A DNA stretch of 64,000 nt from the NCBI RefSeq assembly GCF_034555965.1, contig NZ_JAYDCK010000003.1, positions 868,001 to 932,000 on the forward strand, given 5' to 3'. The notes under the pieces were generated by a model. It had not been told where the DNA came from and did no database searches. It worked only from the letters and a program-made list of their open reading frames with translations. The position numbers and the translations under genes were made by a program. Positions 53,113-64,000 of this stretch are shown piece after piece; position 1 is the stretch's first letter; every line of letters starts with the position of its first letter. This DNA is from Aquicoccus sp. G2-2. GTDB taxonomy: Bacteria > Pseudomonadota > Alphaproteobacteria > Rhodobacterales > Rhodobacteraceae.

Positions 53113-53727
53113 TCAGGCGTCGGGGTCTTCGTAGCGGGCGAGGTAGGATTCGATCAGCCGGTCCATCGCATCGCGCGCCACCTTGTTATAGGTTGCATCA
53201 AAGCCCAGTGAGGCGACCATTTTCCAGTGGCCATACATCTGCGAGACCATCAGAAAACCGAGATCGCGGCAGCCGTTATGCGGTAGGTCGGGATGGCTTA
53301 TCTTGATTTCATGCGCCACGGTCATCTGCAAAAGCTCGTATTGGCTGTGCAGGTTCTTTTTCACCCGAGGGTCAACGCCCGCGCGCGCCATGAGGGCGTC
53401 GTAAACCTGATCGTCTTCTGGTTTTAGCATGCGCGGGTCTTCGAGTTGAGCAAAATAGAAGTCGAGAAAGATCGACAGCCGTTCGCTTTTCTCCGCCGAG
53501 ATAATCCCGGCGAGCAGCTTTTCACGATAGAGATCGGCCAGATAGTTGCACAGCGCCAGTGCAAGATCATCCGGATCCTTGAAGTAGTGCCGGATCAGTT
53601 GCCGGGTCATGCCGCCTTCGCGGGCAACCTGATCATAACCGGGCAGCGCGACGCCATTTATCTGAATGGCCTTGAATAGCGATTTGACGATTTCCGGGCG
53701 CCGGATGTCAGCGATCTTCTTGGCCAT
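53113..53727 (-). CDS. TetR-family transcriptional regulator
   Basis: The 204-residue protein has an N-terminal TetR helix-turn-helix (YDQVAREGGMTRQLIRHYF) and a helical effector-binding C-terminus. The ligand is unknown. It follows the periplasmic adaptor gene by 44 bp on the same strand and may regulate that operon and the divergent giant surface-protein gene. Confidence 0.85.
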   Translation of the reverse strand: MAKKIADIRRPEIVKSLFKAIQINGVALPGYDQVAREGGMTRQLIRHYFKDPDDLALALCNYLADLYREKLLAGIISAEKSERLSIFLDFYFAQLEDPRMLKPEDDQVYDALMARAGVDPRVKKNLHSQYELLQMTVAHEIKISHPDLPHNGCRDLGFLMVSQMYGHWKMVASLGFDATYNKVARDAMDRLIESYLARYEDPDA

Positions 53728-53771
53728 AGGTCTCCAGTCCGGGTGTTTTTCGAGTTCGTCCTTGGCGGGGG

Positions 53772-54567
53772 CTATCCGCCGATGCTGAGTTGGCAGCGTG
53801 TCCCGGCCAATATATCGCCGTCCGGGTTATTTAGCACAAGCCTTAACCCGAAAGTTGCCGTGGCGGCGTCAAGCACCGGGTCGATCACGTCGATTCGGGC
53901 GGATTTTTGCCGCCCGTCTTCCAGAGTGACGGGGAGTTCCTGTTTATGCGTCAGCCCGGCCCTTTGGGCGAAGGGCAGGAAGGCTTCGACATAAAGCGTG
54001 TCGATCCGGGCGATGGTGAGGATCGGGGATTGTTCGGAATAAAGCTCTCCGGGGTGCATCATCCGGGCGACCACAACGGCATCGAACGGCGAGCGGATAG
54101 TCTTGCGTGCCACCGCCGCCTTCGCCGCACCGAGGGCCAGCTTGGCGCTGACCAAGGCAAGCTTGGCCTGTTCGATCTCAAGGCGCGCGGCGATGGCCTC
54201 AAGCTCGGCTTCCTCAAGTTCGGATTTCTTGCTGAGCTTCTGGGCCACCAGTGTTGTGAGGCGTTTAACTTTCAGGTCCGCCGTTGCCGCCTTGGCCTTT
54301 GCCAAGCGGATAGAGACATCGTTGCCAGCCTTGATGCGGGCCTGTTCGAGAAGGGCTTGCTCTTCACTGGCCTCAAGCGCGGCCAGCACCTGACCGGCCT
54401 TCACATGGTCGCCGCGATCGACGGTGACCTTTGCCAGCACCCCCTTGGCATCAGCGCCGACCTGAATCGTCGCCTGAGAGGTGACGATGCAATCTTGCGC
54501 GGCGCTGCGCCCCCGGCAAGAGGGCGATCACCGCCAGCGCGGTCAGCAGGAAAAAGCGCCATATCAT
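53772..54567 (-). CDS. HlyD-type periplasmic adaptor, frameshifted
   Basis: The protein resembles the membrane-fusion (HlyD/RND adaptor) family. It has a signal peptide (MIWRFFLLTALAVIALLPGRSAAQ once repaired), a lipoyl-like hairpin region (VTVDRGDHVKAGQVLAALEAS), a helical hairpin (residues about 60-125 of the mature part) and a beta-barrel. The frame breaks in a five-C run at 54510-54514 (plus strand): one base too many. Repaired, it has 264 residues. It should link an inner-membrane pump with an outer-membrane channel, but neither partner is in the window. It is divergent from the LEPR-XLL gene. Confidence 0.8.
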
Positions 54568-54737
54568 GCCTGATAATGGCCAACGGGAAGATATTTTCGC
54601 AAGTGGAAAAAAACTGTCAAACCGACAATTTCCTTTGCAATCAGAGCTTCATGGCCCTTAGATTAAGGCAATTATGGGTAAAATTTGTGATTTTTTAACG
54701 ATTCGTTTCTTGGGGATGCAACCTTGGGGCTGCTATT

Positions 54738-57700
54738 GTGACGAAACATTTTGCCAAGCCACGTGCGCAGGCGTTCCTGTTCTCGTCGGTGTCGCGCAGG
54801 GTTTTTATGGAGGTGTTGGAGCCGAGAGTGCTACTTTCGGCGGATTTGATGCCGATTGCGGGTGCTATTTCAGTTCCCGGTGAGGTTGATCGCTATGTCA
54901 TCACCATGGCCGACCCGGCGCGGGTCAGTTTCGACGCACTGACGCAAAATGACCTGACTTGGGCGCTGACCGGGCCGGATGGCAGCACGGAAACTGCGGA
55001 TTTTGACCGCAGCGACGGGTCGGGGCGCAGCCAGTACACGCTTGATCTGATGCGCGGCACTTATACGCTGAGCGTTTCGGGGCAGGAGGGGCAGACCGGC
55101 GAGTATGCGTTTCAGCTGAATGATCTGGCAGATGCGCCGGTGGTGGCGGAAAATACCGACACCGACATCACCCTACCGACTGGACGCGAAAGCCAGAGCT
55201 TTGCCATCGACGCGCAGGCGGGGCAGATGCTGCGGCTTGATTTTTCGCCGGGTGAGCAAAGGTATAACGGAAGTTGGTTCGTGGTCGATCCGGCGGGCGA
55301 GCGGGTGGATTACAAAAATGATCTGCGCGGCAGCACAGCCCTGCTTGCGCAGGACGGGCGCTATACTTTGGTTGTCGAGGGGGACCTTACCAATACGGAG
55401 GCGGTCAATGCGAGCTTTCGCTATGAACTGACCGAGCCGCAATCGCAGGCCTATACGCCGGGCGGCACCGCAAGCGCCACGCTGGCCAATACCGATGACC
55501 GGATGGCGCATATTTTTACGCTGGCGGCGGATAGTGATGTGGCGCTGACCGGCACGCTCAATTCCGGCTATGTGAATTGGGAATTGCGCTCGCTTTCCGG
55601 CACTATTGACGCCGAAGTGGCGAGTTTCCTTGACCGGACAAGCGACAATCGCAGCTATTCGCTGACGGCGGGCACATATGCGTTTGTCGTCACGTCGCGT
55701 ACCGGCGCGGCAGACTATAACTTCACGCTTAGCGAAACGGGGGCCTATTCCGGCACCGCCCCGGATGAGACGCGCCATGCGGGCGCGCTTGAGACACCGC
55801 TGACCGGCACTTTGGTGCGCGCAGGTGAAGTGCTGCGGTTCGATTTCACGCTGTCCAATGCGACCGATCTGGCGCTTGATGCGTTAAGCTACAATAGCAA
55901 TGTGCAGCTTTCGATCGAGGCGGTGGATGGCACACGGCTGGTGCTCTATTCGGCCTCGCAGGGGGCGACCAATCGCAACGTTGTGCCGCTGGAAGCCGGA
56001 AACTATGCCCTGCTTGTCACGGCGCGGGTGGCGGCTGCGGGGGATTTTGCAGTCAGGCTGAGTGACGACGGCGTGACAACGCCGCTCACACTGGGTGATA
56101 CGGCTGGGCCGGTACTTGATGCTGAACGGCGGACGCAGAATTACACGGTCGCGCTTACCTCCGGCACACGCGTGGTGCTTGATCCAACGGCGTTCACGGC
56201 CAACGCCGGACGCGGCTATGATGGCGACTGGCGGCTGATTTCGCCGACGGGGCGGCTGGTGACATATCTTGACGCGGATGACTATGCGCAAGCTGTCACA
56301 GTGCGGGAGGACGGTATTTATCGGCTGGAAGCGACGCGCAGGTCTTCGACCAATTTTACAGAGATGACGCTGCAACTGCGCGCGGGGGATACGGCGGAAA
56401 CCGCGCTGACGCTTGGGGCACCGCAAACGGCTTTGATTGCCGCAGCGGGGGACCGGAGCGATTATCTTTTTACGCTGGGCAGCAGTGGAAATGTGTTCTT
56501 CGATTTCCTGAACTCGGATATTTCTTACGGATATTTCCGTTACGAGATATTGGACGGCGATGGCAGTGTCGTGGCGGCGCGCACACCTTATCAGGCACCG
56601 GATGTCACGCTGCACTGGCTGGAGGCGGGCGCTTATCGGCTGCGCATCACAACGACATATGAATATACCGGCACGCTTGATTTTCGCCTGCTGAGGGCCA
56701 GCCCGATTGTGCCGACGGCCATTGGTGAGCAGATTACCGGGGCGCTTGATCCGAACGGCGCAGCGCGGGTGGTGGCGTTTGATGCGGTGGCCGGGCAGCG
56801 CATCACGCTCGACGTGGCGGAGTTTGCCGGGAACAATACCTATTACGGCGCGCAGGCGCGAGTGATCGGCCCGGATGGCGCGGTGGTGAGCACTACGACG
56901 CCGCAAAGCGGTAGTTACTATTTCGATATCAAGCGCAGCGGCCGTCATCTGCTGATCGTTGATCCGCGCGACGGGCAATCGCAGCCGATCACCTATGACC
57001 TGATGCTGCGCGATGCCAGTCGGCAAGACGCAAGCCTGAGCATCGGGGCGGACGTGTCGGGCACCATTGCGGTGCCTTATCAGCAGATCGCCTATAGCTT
57101 TGAGCTGACCGAGCGCACCCGGCTTTACATGGACACGCTGGAGGATGGCACGGCGTCGTGGCAGATTGTCGATGCGCTGGGACAGCAGGTTACGACGGAG
57201 GCCAGAGCGGACTTTGGCGCTGGCTATTCGTATCCTCGGGCGTTTGCGCTTGATGCCGGGGAATATCGGCTGGTGGTAACGGGCGACGCGCGCACGACGC
57301 CCAGCTTTCGCTTTGCCCTGCGCGATCTGGCGACGGCCACGGCAAGCGTGCTGCGCAGCGAGGAAACCCTTGTCGACAGTGAATATGCGAGTTTCCGCAA
57401 ACTGACGCTCGGGTTTGGCGACAAGTTTTATATCGACCAATTGGAGAGCGAGGCAGACGGCGGGTGGGCGCTGATCGACCCGGATGGTGTTCGTATCACC
57501 TATGGCTCTGCCGCGCAGGATTGGGCGGGCACCATCGTGCGGGCGGGTGATTATACGCTGATTTATGACCGCGCGCCCGGCACGGTGAATGCGTTTACCC
57601 CGCGTTTCCGGGTTTCGACGGAAAGGGTGGCCGGTGCGGCGTTGAGTGTGGGTGACACGGTAACGGCCAGCTTCGATGCGCCGGGCGATGCGGTGGATTA

Positions 57701-60700
57701 CAGCTTCACATTGGCGGCGGATAAGCGGCTTTTCCTTGATTACCTGAGCAATAGCCCAAAGACGCAGTGGATGCTGTGGCGCGCAGGCGAGGCCGGGCAG
57801 GCGGGGCGCGCGCTTTATTCATCAACGGGCGGGCGCGAGCAGGATCTTGCGCTGGATGCCGGGGATTACGTGCTCAGAATGCAGGGCACGGCGGATTACA
57901 AGGGCGATGTTTCGTTCCGGCTGTTGGATTTCGCCGACGCGACGCCGCTGACCGATAACGTGGCGACCGGACTGATTGAGCCGACGGTGCCGAGCGAGGC
58001 GAAGATTTTCGCATGGGACGGGACGCGCGGCGATCTGGTTGAGCTGGAGCGGCTGGCCGTGGCGGGCAATTCTGTTGGCTTTCAGGTGCTTGACGGGAAG
58101 GGCGGGGCGCTGGTCTCTTATAGCTCGGTGCGCGATGTCAGCGATATCCTGTTGCGCGAGACCGGGCGGTATTATGTTGTGCTCAACGGCAGTATCGCCA
58201 ATGCCAACCCCGGCACCAACTATGCCTTCGTCATGCGCAAAACCGGCACGCAGCCCGAAGAGGCGCTGAGCGGAGACGCGAAGGTGCTGGGGCAAACGGT
58301 TACTGGCGCGACCGGCGCTGCGGGCGAGGCGACGCATTACCAATTTACCCTTGGTGCGGCCTCGACGCTGTTGATCGACGGGCAAAGCAATGTCAGCGGT
58401 GTTTCCATCGAGATCCGCGATGCGCTTGGCCGGGTGGTGGAGCCGCGCTGGCTTAATAGCAGTCTCACGAGTGCCCTGAAGATGACCGGGACTGGGACAA
58501 GCGTTTGGCAGGCCGCCCTGCCAGCGGGGGATTACGAGGTGCGGATCGTTGCGGGGGCGGACAACGCGGGCTATGCCTTCCGTCTGCTGTCGCGCGGTGC
58601 GGCCCCTGTGTTGGCGCTTGATGACACCAAGGTGCTGCCGCTTGATCCGGCCAATTCCATGCAGCTTTTCAAGGTTGCGGCCACGGCGGGGGACTGGCTC
58701 AACTTCGAGATCACGAGCGACGGTGATTATCAGCGTTGGATGCTGCTTGATCCCGAAGGGCGGCGGCTTGACTATGATAGCTATCTGCGCGGGGTTTCGC
58801 ATCATGCGCAGCACTCGGGCGATTATACGCTGGTGATTGACGGGCGCATCGGCAACGTCACGCCGCGCTCATTGACCGTCACCCGCCGCGATGGGGCACC
58901 GCAACCGATCACGCTTGGAACCCCGGTCGAGGTGAATCTGGTGCAGGGCGGGTCGGTTGAGCGGTACTCTTTCACGCTGAGCGAGGCAAAACAGGTCTAT
59001 CTTGACACGCGCTATGTGTCTGCGGGGATTGCGTGGCAATTGGTTGACGCCAGCGGGACGGTCGTGGGTGACGGGCGGATGACGCATAGCGAGGCCGAGA
59101 TCCTTGATCTGGGCGCGGGCACATATCAGCTTGAGATCAAATACAACTCATTCAGCGCGCCGCCCTACAGCTTCCGGCTGCTTGATTTCGGCGCCGGGCA
59201 GGCGATTGCGCTGGGCGAAGAGGCCAGCGTTTCGCAGGTCGCGTCAAGCGATGCCAGCGTGTTCTCGTTCGAGGCGGTGAAGAATGAACCGCTGCTCGTC
59301 GATCTCATGTCATTCTCGACCAGTACCTATGGTTCATGGTATTGGGTGATCAGCCCTGAAGGGCGCGTGGTTACAGGCCATAGCCTTGATGATTTCACGC
59401 CGTTCACGCCCGAGGTTTCGGGCACCTACAAGGTGGTCGTTTTGCCACCATCGGGGCGCGGCGACGGGCTTGATTATTCGTTGCGTGTTATTCCGTTTGA
59501 GGAGCACAGCCGCGCGATTTCCTTTGGCGAGAGGGTGCGCGAAAATGTGCCGGAAACCGGAAGTGCACTGTCCTTCACCTTCCATCAGGAGGCCGAGGGG
59601 GAGGTCTATTTCGACAGTCTGACCTATGACGGTAATCTTTATTGGACGGTCATATCGGCGGCTGGCGATCAGGTTGGAGCGGGGCGTTTCAGCAGCGACA
59701 CCGGGGCGACGTCACGGCTTAATTTGCCTGCTGGAGATTACCGGCTGCGGGTTACAAATGCCGAAGACGACACGCCGGAAGTAGCGTTCAGGCTGTTGTC
59801 ATTTGCCAACCTGCCGCAAGCCCGGCAGGGCCAACCGATGCAGGTTGAGCTTGACCCCGGCAACCTGACGCGCGGGTTTCGTATTGATGGGCAGGCCGGG
59901 CAGCGCGTGGCGATCGATCTGCCGGACGGACGGGAATATTATGTCATCACGCGGCTGATCGCGCCGTCGGGCAAGGAGGTGTTCGCGCAATCGAATACGC
60001 TGCCGGGGAGCCTTATCACGCTGCAAGAAACCGGCGAATATGTCTTGTTGTTCGAAGGCGCGATCAGTCAAACCGACCGGATGAGCTTTACTGCCAACCT
60101 GCTGGATGTGCCGCTTCCCACGGCGATTCCGGTGTCGGCGGCGGTGCGGGTGGCGGCGGATTTCGTGCCCGAGAGCCTGAGCGTGTCGGCCACCGGGCCA
60201 ATCAAGGCGGGCGGGCTGGTGACGGTGCATTGGAGCGTGCGCAATCAAGGCGACGTGGCAGCAAGTGCGGGGCGTGACCGGGTGGTGCTGCGCCGCGCCG
60301 ATGGTGGCGAGATTGTCGGCCTTAGCGTCACGCAGAGCGGTGCGTTGATCGAGGCGGGGGCAACATTGCAACGCTCGGCTGAAATACTGCTGCCGTCCGG
60401 CGCGCTGGGCGCGGGTGATCTGATTGCCGAGGTTGAGTTGGACATCACCAACGGGGTGGACGAGACGGACGCGGGCCTTGCGGCAGAGCAGAACAACCGC
60501 GCCAGCCTTGCCTTTGTGGCGCAAAACGATCTGTTGCCCGATCTGGTGATCGAGAACGCCACCACCAGCCCGGCAGCGGGCTATGCGGCGGGCGATCAGG
60601 TCACAGTCAACTGGGAGGTGAAGAACGCGGGCGGCGCGGCGGTGACGGATGATTTCGCGGTGCAGCTTCGGGTGGTGAATGTCTCGTCACGCTCAAAGAC

Positions 60701-63700
60701 CGTGGCGCTTGTCACCTTGCCCTATTCAGTGGCCAGCGCTGGCGCGCTTGGTGCCGGTGCAAGCCACGCGCAAAGCACGGTTGTCACCTGGCCCGAGGGC
60801 ATCGACAGTGCCGGCAGTTTCGAGTTCGTCATCACCGCCGATATCGACACCAATATTTCCGAGGATAACGCCGAGGCCACGGGCGAGAGCAACAATACTG
60901 CCACGCTGGCGCTGGTCTCTGCCGTTGATCTGCGCCCCGCTGATTTGAGTGTGAGCAACGCTGATCCGCAAGCGGGTGATAGCATAACGTTAGACTGGAC
61001 CGTGCATAATGAGGGCAACGCCGATCCTGACGACGCTTGGATTGACCGGCTGCGCATCTATAATCTGACCACGCGGAAATACATTTTTTCGCAGGACATC
61101 ACGTTTGAACCAGGCAGCGAGGGCTTTCCGGCGCCGGGTGAAAGCAGAACCCGCAGCCTGACGCTGAGCCTGCCGGACGGGGCCGATGGGGCAGGGGCGC
61201 TGCGCGCCTATTTACAGCTTGATGTTTACAACGCCATTCGTGAGGTCAACAGCGCCGGGGGCGCGGAGAGCGATAACCAACTCACGCTTGACTTCTCGTC
61301 GCGCGAAAAGAGCTATCCCGATCTGGCGGCCTCTGCCCCGGTGTTGGCGGGGGCCGCGCAGGCGGGGCAGCGCTTACGCTTAACTGGGTGGTGGAAAATA
61401 CCGGCCCGCTGGCGGCTGGGGCGCGGCGCGATGCGGTGATCCTGAGCCGCGATGCCGAGTTTGGCAATGACGATGATATTACGCTTGGTTTTGCCGATGT
61501 GGCGGCGCTGGCGGCTGGGGTGAGCCGGGAAGAAAGTGCCACTGTCACGCTGCCGGTGACGCTTGATGGCGCTTATTTTGTCGCGGTGCGCGCAGATGTG
61601 AACGACGCGGTAGAGGAAGGCGGCAGCGAAGCCAACAACCTGTCAGACGCCACGCCCATGACCGTTGCCCCGGCAAACACCGCCGATCTGGTGGTCGAGG
61701 CGGTGGCGGCGCCGACCGTGGGCAATTGGGGCGATCCGATTCAGGTCAGTTGGCGGGTGGCCAACGATGGCGATGCGGCGGCAAGCGGGTGGACCGACCG
61801 GGCCTATCTTTCGGCGGATGGCACGCTGGATGCCGGTGATCTTTTGCTGGCCGAGCAAGCCGCGCCGCAGGCGCTGGCACCGGGGCAGAGCTATACCGCG
61901 ACGGCGCAGGTCGAGGTGCCGGGCGGGTTGACCGGCGGGTATTACGTGATCGTCGTCACCGACAGCGAGAACGAGGTTGAGGAAGGCGATGGCGAGGCCA
62001 ACAACAGCCGCACAGCCCTTGAGCCGCTGACCATTTCTGCGCGCCCCACCGCCGATCTGGCGGTGACGCAGATTACCGGCCCGGCGCGCGCGGCCCCCGG
62101 AACGGCGGTGACGGTCGGCTGGAGCGTTGCCAATGAGGGCGAGGCGGAGGCCCGCGCGCCGTTTTATGACCAGGTTTACCTGACCCAGAGCGGCGGGCTG
62201 AGCGGCGCGCGCTATTTGGGTTATGTCTCTCGCAACGCGCCGCTGGCGGCGGGCAGCAGTTATGACGCCGAGCTTGAGTTCACCATGCCGGAACTGGCCG
62301 ATGGCACTTGGGCGTTTTTGGTGGTCAGCGATGCGGGCGGGCAGGTTTATGAGCAGGGCCGGGAAGCCAACAACACCTTGCTCGATGATGTCCCGCTGGG
62401 GCTGGATACGCCGGACCTGCAAATCACCAATGTCTCGGCACCTGAAAGCGCGCGCTCGGGTGACTTGATCACCCTTGCCTGGACGGTAGAGAACGCGGGC
62501 GGTGGTGTGGCGGCGAATGACCGGGTGGATCGGGTTTATCTTTCGCGCGATGGCGTTGTTGACGCGGGCGATGTGGTGCTGGTGGAGCGCGCTGCCGGAT
62601 TGCTGGAAGTGGGGGGCACGCAAAGCATTGAGGTCGATGTCGAGTTGCCGTTGGCGGCGGACGGGGCGTATCAATTGCTTTACGTCTCCGACGCGCGCGA
62701 TGAAGTGGCCGAAAAGACGGGCGAGGACAACAACCTTTCCGCGCGCGCCTTCACGGTTGATATCGCCCCTTACGCCGATCTGGCGGTCAGCGATGTGACG
62801 GCGCCGTCGCTAACCGTGGCGGACCCGGCGACGATCATCGTTGGGTGGACCGTCAGCAACTTGCGCGACGAGCGTGGCAAGGAGACCGGCTGGGAAGACC
62901 AGATCTATGCTTCGCGCGACAGCATCCTTGGCGATGGCGATGATTTCTTGCTGGGCAGTTTTGAGCATCATGGCGCGTTGGATGGCGGGCAGAGCTATCG
63001 CCGCTCGGAAGCGATCGACCTGCCAGCGGGTTTTTCCGACCGGCTGATCGTTTACGTGGTGGCCGATTACGGCGGTGAGGTGTTTGAGAACGGCGCGACC
63101 GCCAATAACCGCGCTGCCACGCCCGGCCCGGTTGATGTGACCCACGCGCCCTATGCCGATCTGGAGGTCAGCTCAATCGCGGCGGATGCCACTGCGCAAA
63201 GCGGCACGGCTCTGACGCTGCAGTGGGTGGTGGAGAATGACGGCATCGGCCTGACCAACAGCGCACAATGGAATGACAGGATTATTCTGGCGCGCAACCC
63301 GGATGGTTCGGGCGTGGTGGCAAGCCAGACCTATACCCATCTTGGCGCGCTTGCGGTTGGAGAAACCTATCAGCGCAGCGGCACGATCACCGTGCCGAAC
63401 GGGCTGGAAGGTACGTTTTATGTGCGGGTGGAGACCGGCGGGCCGTATGAGTTTGTCCATGACGACAACAACGCCTCGGCGTTGCGTGAGGTGAGCGTGA
63501 CGCTGGCGCCGTCGCCGGATTTGCAGGTGGTCGATATAGCCACGCTGGAGACTGCCAGCGAAGGGGCGGAGATTGACATCGCATGGCGGGTAGTGAACGC
63601 GGGCGAGGCGGCGGCAGAGGGGCGCTGGAACGACCGGGTGATGCTGGTTCCGATCGACGCCAGTATGCCCGTGATTCAGCTTGGCAGTTTTGTGACCGAG

Positions 63701-64000
63701 CGCAGCCTTGCCGCGGGTGGTTCGTATCAGCGCACCGAGCGGGTGCTGCTTCCGGCGCGCACTGAAGGGGCTTATCGGCTTAGCATTGTCACCAATTACG
63801 GCAGTGGCATTTATGAGCATGGCGCGGCGGCGGATAACAACACCGGCATTGATGACCGGCCTGTGACCATAGCACTTAACCCACGTGCCAATCTCGCCGT
63901 TGCTTCGATCATCGTGGCGCCGACGGTTTCGGCGGGCGGCGGGGTTCAGGCGACGTTCGAGATCGTCAATCAGGGCAGCATTGCCGCGACCGGCACTTGG
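54738..64000 (+). CDS. Giant LEPR-XLL surface protein with PPC-like and CARDB repeats, partial and frameshifted
   Basis: The gene runs off the window end. The N-terminus carries the LEPR-XLL motif (VLEPRVLLSAD), known from very large secreted proteins. About 17 modules of roughly 104 residues follow (about residues 45-1800). From the fifth on they alternate between two types, one with YSFTL/FRLLD-like strands and one with a W..I.P.G loop, so the real unit is a pair of about 208 residues. From nt 60165 at least eleven CARDB-like modules of about 370 bp follow (starts PDLVI, ADLSV, PDLAA and similar). A single-base deletion near 61371 breaks the frame; with one added G the reading continues to 64000. 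The start is GTG 54738. It is probably an adhesin or matrix protein; the secretion route is unknown. Confidence 0.85.

Noticed and set aside
55884-57440. Long minus-strand open frame (518 codons) opposite the LEPR-XLL gene
   Set aside because: It has Arg- and His-rich composition typical of antisense frames in GC-rich DNA, and the plus-strand protein has clear domains.

Overview
The window is 64 kb of GC-rich alphaproteobacterial chromosome, most likely from a marine or roseobacter-type member of the Rhodobacteraceae. The grounds are the codon use, the gene orders (tatABC near surE-pcm-nlpD; radA-cvpA-purF; alr-dnaB; pyrC-pyrE; lon-HU-tRNA-Val), a TRAP dicarboxylate transporter with its own two-component system, Cox/Xdh-type molybdoenzyme maturation genes, and family-typical intergenic repeats. 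No phage, insertion sequence, CRISPR array or rRNA operon was found. One tRNA gene (Val, anticodon CAC) is present.

Layout. 1-7.8 kb: end of cysS, citramalate synthase, a squalene/phytoene-synthase-like protein, an MFS carrier on the minus strand, then the overlapping tatA-tatB-tatC-ATPase operon. 8-19.9 kb (minus strand): the envelope/stress set nlpD-like, pcm, surE; an SDR; purF, cvpA, radA; a membrane coiled-coil protein; a PqiA-like protein; the MlaF/MlaE lipid-transport pair; alr. 20-24.6 kb (minus): dnaB, pyrE, pyrC and a conserved protein often labelled PAPS reductase. 24.7-29.9 kb (minus): a four-gene operon of GT92/GT2-like glycosyltransferases and sulfotransferase-like proteins. 30.1-34.5 kb (plus): MoxR ATPase, CoxE-like VWA protein, XdhC and a molybdopterin-binding protein. 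34.5-38.3 kb: a methyltransferase, infC with an unusual ATA start, an alanine-rich 11-residue-repeat protein, fpr, and an Lrp-type regulator. 38.3-44.8 kb: dctB, dctD, then dctP-dctQ-dctM. 44.8-52.9 kb: tpiA, an IscA-type protein, SufT, an enoyl-CoA hydratase, tgt, lon and an HU-like protein. 53-64 kb: a TetR regulator and a periplasmic adaptor, divergent from a giant LEPR-XLL surface protein that runs off the window.

The most interesting structure lies outside the genes. (1) A roughly 100-bp element occurs three times in intergenic DNA (near 7.97, 17.13 and 46.54 kb). It has a nearly invariant 45-bp core that can also be read as a conserved peptide containing APRLxxWLRCVWR. (2) A second element follows a stop codon by exactly two bases, inside an operon, in two places (pyrC-pyrE and moxR-coxE). 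(3) Two 17-bp palindromic operators sit 32 bp apart upstream of dctP, while the neighbouring DctD has lost its GAFTGA loop and Walker A motif.

Caution on sequence quality: eight single-base indels, most in short homopolymers, interrupt otherwise normal genes (pyrC, the sulfotransferase-glycosyltransferase gene, dctD twice, dctQ, sufT, the adaptor gene and the giant LEPR-XLL gene). Several of these are essential or clearly operonic, so I read most of them as sequencing or assembly errors and give the repaired gene limits.
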